DNA of 64,000 nucleotides, taken from the NCBI GenBank assembly GCA_005281725.1, contig SSBO01000008.1, positions 2,480,001 to 2,544,000 of the forward strand, in the 5' to 3' direction. The DNA is from Wuchereria bancrofti (taxonomy: Eukaryota > Nematoda > Chromadorea > Rhabditida > Onchocercidae). Numbering within the stretch: position 1 is the first letter of the stretch; every line of letters begins with the position of its first letter. The position numbers and the translations under genes were made by a program. Positions 24,175 to 38,281 of the stretch are shown here, one piece after another. Below the pieces are notes generated by a model, which saw only the letters and a program-made list of their open reading frames with translations, did not search any database and was not told the DNA's origin.

Positions 24175-27100
24175 CTATTCAAATTCCGGTCCAAAATCAG
24201 GAATACGAATGTCATTATAACCTTTTAGCCAATAGGTTATTTGTTTTCCTTTACCTTTCATTTCCACTTCACCACGAAGTACCAATTGAAATCCTGGATC
24301 CTCTCTGTTCAGGATAGTTTTTGTATGACTACTTACGTGGATACGAAGTGCTAAAAACTTTTTGCTTTTCTTTTTGTTCAACAAAAATAAATAAATATAA
24401 AAAGTTAATTTAGAAATTAGAAAGGAATAAAAGCTTTTCTTAAATATATTTTTTTTTAATAATAAAAAAAATGCAGTTTACGATAATTTTTGAATTAAAA
24501 TTTCATGATACGAGTTAATAAAATAAAAAACTTACGCAAACCAGTACTTTCCATTCGACTACTCGTATTTACTGTATCACCAAACAAACAATATCGTGGC
24601 ATTTTACATCCTACCACTCCAGCAACCACTGGTCCTTAAAAATAAAATATATCTTCAAATATAATTCTCTAATGTAAGTCAAAAAATTCTCCAAATTTTT
24701 ATTTGGAAGTTTTAATTTAACTATAAAAGGATAAAGAAATAATATTTTTCAAAATCTAAACCAGAACCATGCGAAGACTGTCCAATCACTCAAAAAAGCA
24801 CTTCTGGTAAACAAGATTGTATAAAAACTTTCTGTAAGAGGTCTAGAAATTAAATTAGGGCTAAATATCGATATACTACTAATGATCAGTTAGATAATCT
24901 TAAATCAATATTTCGTGGATTGCGTAACATTTCTCAATAACATGCTTTGTCTCAAGTTTCAGCACTATCAAACTGATATTGTATGAGTAATTTAAAAACT
25001 TCTAAAATAAAAAAAATTTAAAAATAAACCAGAATGAATTCCAATTCGTAGTTTCAGTTGTTCATTTGGTCGATGCCTAATGACGAAATTTTTCACTTTG
25101 TGCAACAAAGCTAATGACATCTGAGCAATTTGTGAAGCATGATGATTGTGACGTTCAGGTAAACCAGATACAACCATATATGCATCACCAATCGTTTCCA
25201 CTTTATACACTTTGAAATTATCCACAACACCATCAAATGCCATATATAAATCATTCAACAGGGTTACTACCTAAAATAAATTCAACAATAAATTTTTGAA
25301 AGGAAACAGTATTATTTTTTCTGTAGGAATTCTATGTCTAATTAATCCTAATTAAAATTACTAGAATTCTCTAAAATTAATAAAAGAAATTAAGCATTTG
25401 GCCTTATTCAGACATTTCTATGTCAGATGATAAGTTATCTTTTTAAGTGTAAGTATCAAATATCATTCCAATAATGAGAAAGCAAAACTATTTCCTCAGC
25501 TTGCTTAGAATTTCTATATCATATGTTTAGGTTAGTTTTGACATAAACTTAATCACTACTAATACAACAATTATAAAATTTATATATAAAAATTATATAT
25601 AAAAACATTTACACCAATCAAATCAACAAATTTCGATTTGTAATTTTGTATAAAAAGTTTTTATTACCTGCATTGGTGTTGACATTGATGATAGTGCTGT
25701 AAAGCCAACAATATCGGAAAAGTAGATTGTAACACTTTCAAATGCTTCTGCTTGCACAGCACGTCCACTTATCAACTGCAATTTAATAAAAAATAAATTG
25801 AGAAAAGACTATAAAAAGCTAAGAAAAAATGAGAAAAGACTATAAAAAACTGAGAAAAGATATAAGAAATTTTTTTTTTTTTTAAATTTTTATATTTCGA
25901 CATACCAACAGCTCAAAATAATGAAATAACACAAGATAATAATATTAACAGTATTTAATAGCCTCAGTATTTAATGTTTATAAAAAAAATTTTTTTTGTT
26001 TATAAACATGAAATAAAATTGTTTACCTGATCGGCAACACTACGTGGCAACAGTTGATGCAAAAGATCTTCAACTTTTTGCTTCTCAGCAAGATATTCTT
26101 GTGTTCGTTCTTCCACTAAACCTTCCAAATTATTTGCATATTGTTCCATGCGTTTCAATAAATTATCCACAACATTAGATGTTTCATTACTTCTAAATTA
26201 AAAAAAAAGAAATCATAAACATCAATCGATAGTTTAATATGTGATAAAATCATTTTAAAAGAAGCAATGAATAAAAAGTTTAAAAATTTCAAAAAGTAAG
26301 TCTCGTACGATTTTTCAGAAATAATCAGTTTTCTTAAAAAAAAAAAGGAGAGCAAAATGTTTAACAAATCATCTCTCAAGATGGTTACATAATCATAAGC
26401 CGAATATAGCAATGAGGGAACTTTTTTGACAAATTTATAGGGATTAAGCATAGATTCTGAACTTTTATTTCAAATGAAAAATAAAGAAAAAAAAAATAGA
26501 CGAACTTATTCAATGAGCGAACCACTTTTCGAATAACAGCAAAATCAGGACGTTCGTGAAATTCTTCAGCCCAGCAACTAACCATCAAATTAATCAAATT
26601 TGGCTCAATTTGATCATCAATTAAGGCACTTTCTGGTATTTCTGGCCTATACAATTCCTCATCATATGCTGGTACTCTTTGCACACGTTCACAAATTTCT
26701 ATAACACAATCTGATTTTATTTATTTATTTATTTTTTTCATGTAATTTAATAAAACAAAAGACCACAAATATACATAAAATATTCAAAATACAAATGTTG
26801 ATTGATCATCACATGAGCTAATGAAATTTTGATATATCAAAATTAAAATATTAGCTATACCTTTGGGTGAAGGTTCATTAGTCATATAGAAGGCACCTTT
26901 TCGAAATAACATTTCATGTAATATTATAGCAAAACTATATGCATCACCAGCTTTTGTACCATTTGCTCGATATGCAGTTGGATTGCGCAATATTTCTGGT
27001 GCTGTCCATAATTTCCCTAAAAAAAAAAAGAGAAAAAATTAAATATATAAGCTTCAAAAGAGCATTAAACACAATAATCATTCAATTATTAATATATTTC

Positions 27101-30100
27101 AAAGATGAAAAAGGAATATTACTTTTATAAAAAGCATGTTCGCCAATTTCTTCGGTACTTTCATCCTCCATGGCATGCAATTCATGAAAACCAAAATCGG
27201 TAACTTTGAGCACAAATCGACTATCCACAACACAATTTGATGATTTCAATTTACCATGAGAACCAACAAATGTATTATGCAGGAAATACATACCCTTTAA
27301 ATAATTATTTTCTCATTTTGTAGATGTTCAAATTCAATTTCAGTTCAATTCAATCATATCTTATAAATTTGACATGACTTAATTAGCTTATATAAAATAT
27401 GAATTGTATTCATATTGCTTATAACAATTTAAATGATAATTTGTTATCTTTATATTATTTCATTATTCTTAAATAAAATACTAACACTAAGAAATTTTCA
27501 AGAATGGAAATAAAGAGAAGTCTAACCTTAACTAAATCATGCAATAACGAATACTTCATCATTTTGTCTAATTCAATTTTTTCATTTTCTAAAATATCTT
27601 CTAGAGATCCTTTGGGACAATACTCTTGCACCAGACAATAATGTGGACAGTCAACACAGGCTCCGGTAAACCTGAAAGATTTTCATGAATTCAATCGAAT
27701 AAAACTTCTTAAGTTCTCATTAATATAAAAACCATCATACTATTGCACGGTACATGAAGGAAGGAATTATCTTGTTGGACAAAAAAAAATTCAAATTTAA
27801 ACAGAATAGCCTCAAAATATTATTTTATCTTTTCAATTAGATTTTTATTGCATAGGAAATATACCTAGTAATATGATCGTGCTGTAAATCTTTAATCCGT
27901 TTAAATTCCATTAACATAGAACGGGTTAAATCTAACTTCGGATACTTCTTTGGATCAATATTTAAGTTCTTAACTGCAACTATTGTACCCTAAAATGAGA
28001 AATGAAGATTTATGAATAATAGCAAATGAAATATCAAATATTCCTCTCCATTATGCAGAGAAAAATTGAAAAAAAATTTGAAATCAGGTACCAATTTTTC
28101 ACAATCCTAAACATTTATCGATTTCATCAAATAATCGAACTGACCTTGTAATTAGCAGTTTTCGTATAAATTTGTACATTATTTTGCATCTGTATTGTTT
28201 CCACCGAACCTCCACTCTAAAAAAAAATGCTCTCTTTTACATTTTCAAATAAAAATTTCATAAAAAAGAATCATGAAGAAGCTTAATTTGAAATTTATTT
28301 TAAAATATTTATATTTTATTGTACGTATCAAAATCTATTTATTAAATTACAAGAAAAAAGAAAAATTACCCCAATACTAAATCCAGCAAATGACAATTTC
28401 CGGTTACGTAATGAAAGACTTTTCTTGGCGTGTAAATCGAAATCATCTTCACCAGGTGATTTTCTTTTCGGATTAGAAATTGAAGAAAGTGGTGATGGTA
28501 TTTCGCTACCTTCTACTGTATCATAATCTTTAGATTCGATACCTTCACTGATCGTTGCATATTGTCCAGAACGTGCTATTGCATCCATTTTATGAACAAA
28601 ATCCTAATAATAAAATATCAATAATTTTAAATTTAAAATTTCAGGAAATAAAATTCATAGTTATTTCGAACTAATATTAATTGTTATCAGTTTTTTTTTA
28701 TCAGCAATTTGTAACATTTCAAAAATAATACAAATAAATTAATCCATACCTTGCTGATATGATTTTGAACCATATGTGTTGAATCTTGCTGATTTGAATT
28801 CTTCTTTCGAGTAAACATACTTAATTTGCGATCAATCAAAGCCGAAAATTTGCGAGTTGCATTAGAACTGGTACTTCGCTATAAAATAAAATAAAGTAAT
28901 TTCTAAATTTTTCATTTATAAATTTGATTTGCATATTCCTAAAGATGTAAAAGTTGTGCAAAGGAAATGATTTAGCAGGTTTCATCAAATTTTAGTCACA
29001 TTTTGTCAATTCCTATACAAATTTCAATTTCTAATTTCGAATTATAGCAAGAAAAAAAAAATCAATAATATCATCAATTAATATAAATAAAATTATAAAG
29101 GTAAACAAAATGTGCTTGAAAATCACGATTTTGTTACTAATATTAATGTTAGTTGTGAATACATGCATGCTTGTTATACGTGCTTTTGTTAAAATTGTTA
29201 ATTAATTTAAATGTAAATATTATAAACTTTTAGCTGTTAATAATATGAAAGTTAATATTAATATTTAAAGTAATTTCAAATATTTAAAGTAATTAAAGTA
29301 ATTTCAAATATTTAAAGTAATAGTAATATTTAAAGTAATTTCAAATATTTAAAGTAATAGTAATATTTAAAGTAATTTCAAACAAGATAACATCAACAAT
29401 CGTACCATTATACAAATTATTAAAAAAAGAATAGCTTAATTATAATTATAATAAATTCATTTTACAATCAATGACAGTGATAGTGTAAGGCTAAGATTTT
29501 AACATTGCAAATGTAAAAAAAAAAAAAGAAATCTTATTGAATAGAATAAATTCATACTAATTCTAAATCATCCATTTTTTTTTTTTATTTCGCATATGTA
29601 CAATACGATATAATTTAGACCAAAAAGAAAAATTGAAGATTAGAAGAGATCTCGAGTAAAAAAAAAAAAAAAAACAGGATCAAGAAAAAGGAAAATTGAT
29701 AATGATCAAGAAATATGTGCAAACATGCATTATTAAAATGAAGTATAACAAAGATTAGATTTAGAAAGTGCTTAAAAAAAAGAAACATCAACTACACATC
29801 ATTTTGTTACTAAATTAAATTTACAATTTCAAAATTACAATATCCAAACTTTTAGCAAACTAACCCATACTGCTTTACTGCTGGATATTGGCGACACTTC
29901 CTAAAATTAATTATCAAATGTTGATCTTTATTGCTATCACACTTATCGTGTAAACAACTTCACACAAATTTCACTATTTCTAACAATTCTTGCATTTTTG
30001 AAAAAAAAAAAAGGAAAAAAATACTATTAAAAAAATATTACAGTAGAGAATCACACTAACAAAGATAATACATATCAATTTTCACTCATTAAAATTTATG

Positions 30101-31430
30101 TAAAATGAAATTTAAATAGACTTATACGCATATACTTTCGACCTAAATAAATTTCGATAGAAATGAACGAATTCTTTCATATAATTTGCAATATATCTTG
30201 AAATGCTAGCATAATTAAAATTTAAACGAGCTTAATGAATTGGCAAAATTAAAAAATAAGAGATGCAATTAGCGTAAAATCAATTATATTATGCTGAAAA
30301 ATTTTAAACAGAACTATCTATCAAATCCAAGAAAGCGATTATTCTGTTGCAATTTAAAAAAAAAAAATTATAAATATTCATTTTTTTTTTTTTGTGTATG
30401 TAACAAAGTAATCCATTAAGTCAAGAAGATACGATACTGTCACATTATGCTAATAAATTATAAATTTAAAAATAAGTTTATAAATTCAAAAGAATTTTTT
30501 TCATGAATGTTAAGATTAGTATATTTGAATTTTATTAGCTGGATTAGTAATGATAGCATCATTTATCTATATTTTTNTTTTTTTTTTTTTTGTGTATGTA
30601 ACAAAGTAATCCATTAAGTCAAGAAGATACGATACTGTCACATTATGCTAATAAATTATAAATTTAAAAATAAGTTTATAAATTCAAAAGAATTTTTTTC
30701 ATGAATGTTAAGATTAGTATATTTGAATTTTATTAGCTGGATTAGTAATGATAGCATCATTTATCTATATTTTTAGTCGTTTTTTTTTTCTCCTCTTGCA
30801 TTTAAGTTATTTTCCAAATGCTACAACTTAAATTAAGCCAACAAAAAATATAAATGACTACAGTTTTTTTGCTTTTAAAATGCATAAAAAGCTAATTCAA
30901 GCCATGCATAGCATTAATTTATAAATTTTCACTTCATTCCATGCAAAATTTTATAACTTTAAAAATTTTAGTCTAAAAAAAAAAATAAAAAAATAAACCA
31001 TATATTTTCTTCACTAAATGGATAATGTGAAATATTTTTTGTTCAATTTTTGAAATTCACCAATCAATATTTCTTCTTTTAAAACAGCATTTATATTCAT
31101 TTAGGAAGAAATTTGAAGTTAAAATTTACAGCAAAATTTAATATGAATTAGTAGCAGAGAATGATGGGGAAAGCATTAAGATTAAAATAACTTCGATTAA
31201 TCAATATTTCCCAGATATTCTTTTAAAATTCTAAATCAATTCTTAATCTTACTGTGAAATTATTTTTATTTTAAAAAACGTAAATGGAAATGAATAAATC
31301 AGGAAGAATTATATGGGAAGTAACATCGTATTTAATGGATAGTTGACATACCAATCTAAAGCGACCAATACTGAATTCTCGTTCGTCCTCATCAAACTGC
31401 AGAAATGTAATTGATCGAAATTTAAATTTC

Positions 31431-31464
<34 letters not shown>

Positions 31465-34400
31465 ACTTCGATAGTAGATTTGTCCAAGATTCTATATTTA
31501 GCATATTCATACTAAAATTCCTTCCCTTTTAGCTCTACCCAAAAATTTATTACAAAGAATCTTTCAGAAAGATAACTGGGAACTATTTATAACAATTATT
31601 TTAAAAAAAATAGCCATTAGTGATTGCTATCAGTAATATGAAGATTTTATCTTTCTAATAGAAATGAAATTATCATCATTTCAACTTTTTTCTCAAAACT
31701 TTTTCGTCTAATCATTCATAGAATTTAATATAGAAAGAAGTAAATCTCAGAATTTCCACTTACATTACATTTTTCATTTCGATGCACAATTTTAGTAGAA
31801 CTTTATCAGTTTTTTTTTTTCGTTTTTTGAGATAGAAGGCAAATTTTTGAATTCCTCATTAACTTCTATAAAATAAGCTTAAAGCAGCATTTGAATATCT
31901 AATATTCAGAAAAAGAAAAAGAAAAAAAAAAAGAAAAGGATGTAAATTGAACTATAAAAATATAGTGGAAGTATTGAATGATAACATTAACATATGCCTT
32001 ATTGATTGATTATCATTAATCTTTATAAAGATAATAAATAAGGCTTATCTTAATGTAATAACTTTTGAAACAAATTATAAACGATCTTTCAGAATTGATA
32101 TGTTAATTTAAACAAACATATTTTATCAAGATATCAAAATTAAGAATTCGTCCAAGTAATTTATTATAACCTACTATTTTCATTGAAAATCAAAAAAAAA
32201 AAAATTTCTCTTATTTAGATTATTATTATTATATGATATTTTTGTTCAACAATATCCTTTTGATATGATTGTATAAATGTAATATAATGCATTTTACTAT
32301 TAATTATGATTTAAGTCAAAACTTTCAACAAAATTTGAAACAGAAAAAAAACATAAAATTATGAAAATTTAAAAGAAATGAAAAAATTCGAACATTTTCG
32401 CTGCCATTTGATGTACGACTATAAGATCGAAGTAATGCTTCAGATTCAAAATTAAAACCATGCAAACGTCGTATTCGTCTACTTTTCTTCTTATCTTTTT
32501 TTAATTCATCACCGTCTAAATCCTCCCAACGAATTTTCCATGACATTGCAGCTAATTCAGCTTCCAAACGATATCGTCTAAATTTAAATTTAGCTATTAA
32601 ATTGTAGAATAATATGATAAATTGATAATTAATAAGATGAAATTGATTGTCAAAAATGCTTTTGTTGTTTACATTTAACCAACTATTTTTTAGCATATTT
32701 GATTGTCTCATTTTAAATTTAAGAAAGTTGTTGTTAAGCTTTTAGAAATCTGAAACAATGCAAAGATTTAAATTTCAAATATATGCCAAAAATGAAATTG
32801 TCAACTAAAAAAGGTATTTTATAAATTTAAAAAAAGTTTATTAGTTAAAATTACACATCATAAAATTCACTTTAGTTTTGTTTTTTTTCTTTTCAAATGT
32901 TCACAAATTTTTTAAGCAAAATTTTAGAAAAAAATTAACAAATTATAAACTAACCTCCAGAAATAGATGAAACCAGACATGAGTATTAAGATGAAAATAG
33001 CAGAACCACTGAGCAGATAAACATAAAATGGATAACCTTCGGGACATTTTGAATGATCCCAACCACATATTGGTGAATCTTTTGGTGGTCTACCACCAAC
33101 CCAATGAAATTCTGTCACCTGTTTTAATTCATTTGATGCACCCGAATAATATGCCACTTCCTAAATGATAATTACTTATTGTTTTATAACAATAATTTTT
33201 TTTTTTCAAGAATAGTAAATAAACGATCAAAATTATAGATATATGAGTCAAATTTAATTCAAAATTTAAACTGAAAAGACTAACAACAAATTTATCTTGT
33301 TGTGGATCTAGATCAAGTAATGAATAATCCGAATAACGATCACCATTTTCATCAATTGAAACATTGCCCGTAATACCTGAAAAAAAAAAGAATCAAATAT
33401 TAATATATTAAATATTAGATAATAATTAAATAATTTAGCAAATAATTTATATACTTGAATGATTTTACAAAAATTTTTATAGTTAGAATTGTTGAAAAAG
33501 AATCTCCGACATAGTAAATACAAACAAATTTTTTCTATTAATGGTAATTTATCAGAATCAAAGTGTAATATAAAAATATTCGAAATATTATTTTACATAT
33601 GGAAAATTAACTTTTTATTGTATTTCCATCAAATCCACATTGTAAGCTATAATTTAAGAAACAAATGATTAGAATAAAAATTTACCTGACCTTTTTTAGA
33701 ATAGTTTAAATTAAAATGAAGTATTTTAAAATATGATGTAAAAAAACATAGGGATTTCTTAATAATCGTTGGAAAGAGAGGAAATTTTCAATTAAAATTA
33801 CTAACGAATATCTAATATTTTCTTTCCAAAGTAATTTTGTCGCTATCAGCATTGACCAGGAATTTCTTTTTTTTTTAAAACTTATGTTTGTTTCTGCTCT
33901 TTTTATTTATTTTTTTTTTTGTGGAATCAATAACGGATTAGAACTCTTCCTCCTTATTCTAGAAAACTAACAAACGATTTCGTTTTTTTCATTAATTGAT
34001 GAATCATTGTCAGTTCATTAAGATTTAAAGAAGAGAATGACAGGAGTAACCATTGTTAAATTAATTTTCATCATTAACGAATTTTTATGGAAATAATACT
34101 AATTCGAATAAGTGATCAAAAAAAAGAAAATAGCATAGTTATTTATAATTCTAGAATTTACTAAAAAAAATATTAGCAATATTTTATCGATTTAATGAAA
34201 AGATCAAATTTCCTAAACTTCTTACAAATATGCACAAATTGTAAACAAAAATCATAAGCATTCTAAAATTCTCGCACAAAATTCTCTCACATTTACAAAA
34301 AATATGCTAAAAAGAAAGAGAGAGAGAGAGAGAGGGAGAGGGAGAGGGAGAGAAATTTAAAGCTTAAATTACTTACCAACAAAAGTTCGACTCCACATTT

Positions 34401-35412
34401 TACTCGTTATATTATATCCATTACGTGGATCCAAACCATCACTGAGTGTTTCATTTAATGCTATCGCATAAAGCAAAAGCGCATCATAAAATGCACTAAT
34501 AAAATTATTCATCTATAAAAAATATTAAAATGAAATAGTAAATTTTTCAAAATGAATAGAAATGAGTGAACTTTTATTATAATAAATTTTAATATAGTAA
34601 AAATCATTTTAATATAGTAAATTTTTCAAAATTAATAGAAATGAGTAAATTTTTAATATAGTAAAAATCACTTTAATATAGTAAATTTTTCAAAATGAAT
34701 AGAAATGAGTAAATTTTTAATATAATAAAAATCACTTTAATATAGTAAATTTTTCAAAATGAATAGAAATGAGTAAATTTTTAATATAGTAAAAATCATT
34801 TTAATATGGTGAATTTTTTAAAATGAATAGAAACGAGAGGAGAAAAGAAAAAATCGATAATGTATACAAATTTTTCGAGAGTTAAATTTCTTATCAATTA
34901 ATTTCATTTAATTACTAAATATTTAAGAATAATTTTTACCTCATACTCTTTACCCGTTTTAGCGGAATAATTGTACTTTTTTTCGGCACGTTCTTTTACA
35001 CGTGATTCGAAATTTTTATATTCATCTAAATCACTACGTCTTAATGAAATTGTTTTCAATGCTTGATATGCTTTTTTTGCTTTCTCATTTTCCAGAGATG
35101 TCGTATCATTTGATCGTAGCCATGGTCGTTCTGCATGTGATCTATAAATGGTAAATTTTATCAAAATTTTAACAAAAATTTGATAAAACTTTCCAAAAAA
35201 AAAAAAAAATTATTCAAAAATATTTGTTGAAATTGAATTTTAAAATTTCTTAAATCTAAATAATTCAATTTTGAAAAAAAAATATAAAAGAAATTACCCG
35301 GTGGAAACATCAATGTTGATAAAAACATATTCACCGGATGTAGCCATACCTAAATCATATGCAGCAAGCATAATTTCTCGAACAGTATTTGGTGAAGCAC
35401 ATAATATTATCA
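24175..35412 (-). CDS. gcy-28: Receptor guanylate cyclase, 21 shared exons (GCY-28/natriuretic-receptor-like)
   Basis: Membrane receptor converting GTP to cGMP. Exons: 35412-35298, 35141-34940, 34512-34377, 33376-33285, 33160-32955, 32577-32394, 31396-31352, 29900-29865, 28878-28750, 28603-28370, 28216-28145, 27989-27865, 27671-27527, 27294-27123, 27016-26861, 26698-26506, 26192-26027, 25775-25668, 25270-25030, 24634-24536, 24350-24175 (3,032 nt; all phases agree). Order: rest of the ligand-binding fold ([34 protein letters not shown]); one membrane span in 33160-32955 ([20 protein letters not shown]); basic juxtamembrane region; kinase-homology domain with VAVKNL and DFG but HGKLKSSN in place of HRDLKxxN, so a pseudokinase; coiled coil ([18 protein letters not shown]); cyclase domain. 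The cyclase is intact: SDIVGFT metal Asp, VETIGDAY guanine-selecting Glu, [11 protein letters not shown] with Cys and catalytic Asn, and Arg in SSRMEST. Joined to either alternative first exon it gives about 1,395 or 1,294 residues. Confidence 0.92.
29230..29385. repeat. Short AT-rich tandem repeat in cyclase intron
   Basis: ATTTAAAGTAATTTCAAAT and ATTTAAAGTAATAGTAAT alternate several times. Period about 16-33 bases, imperfect. Intronic between the 129-nt and 36-nt exons. Confidence 0.8.
29865..29900 (-). CDS. gcy-28: 36-nt microexon of the cyclase gene
   Basis: TTTTAG acceptor and GTTAGT donor frame 12 codons reading [12 protein letters not shown]. Phase 0 at both ends, so it can be included or skipped without shifting the frame. 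It encodes a Ser-rich bit of the juxtamembrane linker. Exon status rests on splice signals and phase, as a 12-residue linker offers no homology. Confidence 0.6.
30380..30776. repeat. 198-bp tandem duplication with an N at the junction
   Basis: The block starting with a T run and TGTGTATGTAACAAAG and ending CATTTATCTATATTTTT occurs twice at a 198-base offset with no difference that I can see. A single N at 30,577 sits exactly at the junction. In an intron of the cyclase gene. An assembly join of overlapping ends is as likely as a real duplication. Confidence 0.85.
31352..31396 (-). CDS. gcy-28: 45-nt microexon of the cyclase gene
   Basis: CTGCAG acceptor and GTATGT donor delimit 15 codons, [15 protein letters not shown], in phase 0 at both ends. 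Acidic then basic; lies between the membrane-proximal exon and the kinase-homology domain. Confidence 0.7.
34320..34353. repeat. (GA)n-rich microsatellite in cyclase intron
   Basis: GAGA run grading into GAGAGG units, a short distance from the donor of the 34512-34377 exon. On the transcribed strand it is a CT tract downstream of the donor, which may bind polypyrimidine proteins. Confidence 0.85.
34537..34833. repeat. 64-bp tandem repeat in cyclase intron, about 4.5 copies
   Basis: AGTAAATTTTTCAAAATGAA recurs at 34,537, 34,616, 34,680, 34,744 and (diverged) 34,808. The first unit is longer (79 bases), the rest 64. Lies in the intron between exons 35141-34940 and 34512-34377. Confidence 0.93.
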
Positions 35413-36716
35413 CTGAAAAAAAAAAAATTAAATTATATTTTAAAATAGCAAAAATTTGAAAATTGTTAAATTTTCAAATTTACTTTTCTTTTTGATGTTA
35501 GCATCAAAAAGAAAAGGTTATTTGCAGATTGCTCTATACTATTTCATACTAAATTCTGTAAGTATAAATTATAAAAAATTAATGAATAGAAAAATTGATA
35601 AAACAAAATTTAAAGATGAAACGGAATAAATTAACATTTAAAATAATCTTTAGGTGTAAGAAAATGTTGTAAATGATCAAGTAATTCTGTTACTTTTATT
35701 TATCAGTTTTTCTTGCCTCTCTCATTTATTTTAAGAAATTTAGAAAATTTCAAACTTCATTCCACTTATTTAACAACGAAAACAAATCGATATCAAGGAA
35801 TTCAAATTTTGCACATAAAAGACATTTCTCATTTCAAAAACTCAATTTTTAAAATCATATATTGAAAAGATTTCAAATGCATAGCAGTTATAACGATTAA
35901 TCACTTCAAAATTTTTACATCAAGACTAAGTATGTAAGAAACAAAGTTAAAAATCAAAGCAAAATTTACACAGACTATTGATAACTTTGTTAGAAATCTT
36001 TTTTTTATACTCGAAATGCTTTTATTTTTAAATCTGTTAAACATCGAATCCTTAGTTAAAACATTGTTTCAAATATTTGTAAAAAAATTAAATTTTTAGT
36101 GGTATTTTATTTTATCATACTTTTAATTTTTATGGTGCTTTTTAATAGATTACAGTAATACTAACACTAAGATACTAAGACATTATAAACTTTAAAAATT
36201 AAAATGATAATCAAAAATTACATTTAATTTATGTCTCATGTTATAATCACATCCGTTATTTTATAATCTAATCTTATCTTTCATATTTATATTTACAAAT
36301 TTTTCTATCACAATGCGTACTCGTATAATAGATAACCTTGATGATAGGTTGAAAATAGAATGATTTTTAGTAATTAATGATTAGTGATTAGATGATACGA
36401 ATTTCTTATTATCAACATATCAAAGATGATATCAAGTAGGAAACATCTGAAAAATATTGAGAGTTCCAAGTAGAAGTAGTAGTAATATAGCTAAAGAAAA
36501 TTAACAAATTAGCTTATTCAAATTTTTATATTTGAATATAGACAAAATTGATAAATTTCTATTTTAACAATGAAAAGAGAATGAAAAACAAAAATTAAAA
36601 TTGAGCAGAATAGGATAAGTAAAAGGTAATTTGATATTTTATTAAATTTAATTTTTGCAGAAAAAAGTTTTTTTTGTCTAAAAACAAAAACATATGTATT
36701 AATCAATAAAATCAAA

Positions 36717-36840
36717 AAAAAAAAAAATTTTTTTTTTTTTTTTCGTTTTACCTTTATAAAAAAAAAAAAAAAAGGAAAAAAAGAAAAAAAAAAAAAAAAC
36801 GAAACTATTCAAGAATTTAGTTTTTTTTTTTTTTTTTTTG
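36717..36840. repeat. Cluster of long poly(A)/poly(T) runs
   Basis: Alternating A and T homopolymers of 10-20 bases with few interruptions. The apparent open frame here (Phe/Lys runs) is a composition artefact. Expect sequencing and length errors. Confidence 0.9.
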
Positions 36841-38281
36841 GGAGAAAGGAAAAGTTCAATCAATAAAACTAAAAAAATAAATAGAAAACTAAGGTTGAGA
36901 TGAATCATTAATATGATAATAGTAGCAAATATGATAAACAACGATAATATTTAATACATCGAGAATGATTGCTATTTTGTAAACAAAATTATTACAATAG
37001 AAATATTTGTATGAATAATAATTTAATATATAGAAATAATTCTTTCAAAAAAAAAAAAAACTATACAACTGTATGAATTAAGTTTAAAATTTTTGAAGTT
37101 AGAAAAAAAAAGAGAGAGAGAGAAATTTGTGGAAATAAACTAGTTTAGATAGCTGCAAATTTCTTATAATAATTTAATAAAAGTGATAAGATAAAATTAA
37201 AATAAAAAATGTAACAATAATTTATGAAGAAATGAAAATGTAAATTTTAAATTAATTTAAGCTAATTTTGGTTTAAATTAATGATTACTTCATTTGTAAA
37301 ATTTTTTCCTATTAAAATTATTAGAAATGAAATAAACGAATTTAATAACTACAAATATTAAAATAATTAAATATTTCTCATTTTCGAGAAATATGAAAGA
37401 AGAAGAAGAAGGATTAGAAGAAATCGAAAATTGGAAACAAATAAAAATTTGAGCAAAAAAAAAAAAAATCTATTTGTTTATATTATAAACAAAATAATTT
37501 CACAGTTTACAAGATTGATACATCTTTTTACAAAAAATAACAACCATTGATTATCGATTAAAGTAAAATTATTTTGCTGATCCTTAATTATTCGATTAAT
37601 ATCTTCTAGACGACTTTTAAAATGTAATTTAATCAAATTCAAAATGGAAGTTAAATCTTCTATGAAATATCACATTTTAAATCTGCAAAATCACTGAATT
37701 ATGAATGATAGCAATATTTGTTCGAAAAGAAATTGCAAAATCTTACTTAAAATTTGTATGGTTTTATTTCAAAAATTCATAAATAAGAAAAACATCATTA
37801 AAAAAAGAAATCAGAATCGCAAAATTTCGTTAAATCACAATTAAACATAATTTTGGGACTTTAACAAAAATATTAAAATTTTAAATGTTATAAAGCCTAT
37901 AAAGCCCTAAATGAAATAAACATTAGGGAATTAAATCAGGGAAATTTGAAAATATTCAAAAAGATCGACTAATCCTATCAACTTATAACTGAGAAATCAT
38001 TTTTAATGCATCGCATAAATTATGAATGTTTATTTCGTTGCATTATTTGACTAGAAATTTTATATGAATTATTTAGATGAAAACATATCAAAAATTATTT
38101 CATTCTTGAAAATGATGAAAAATATTTTTGAATACAAATTTTTAAAGTGAAAAGAAGAGTAATTATTTTCTATTAAATCTCGTTTTTTCTTTTTTCCAGA
38201 TGTTTCGTTTAGTAGCTAAAATATAATAAATATTACGAACATCAGTGGTGTTTATTTTTAGAAAACATTAAAAAAGTTCAC

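Noticed and set aside
36699..36941. An 80-codon Phe/Lys-rich frame
   Set aside because: It comes entirely from poly(A)/poly(T) runs.
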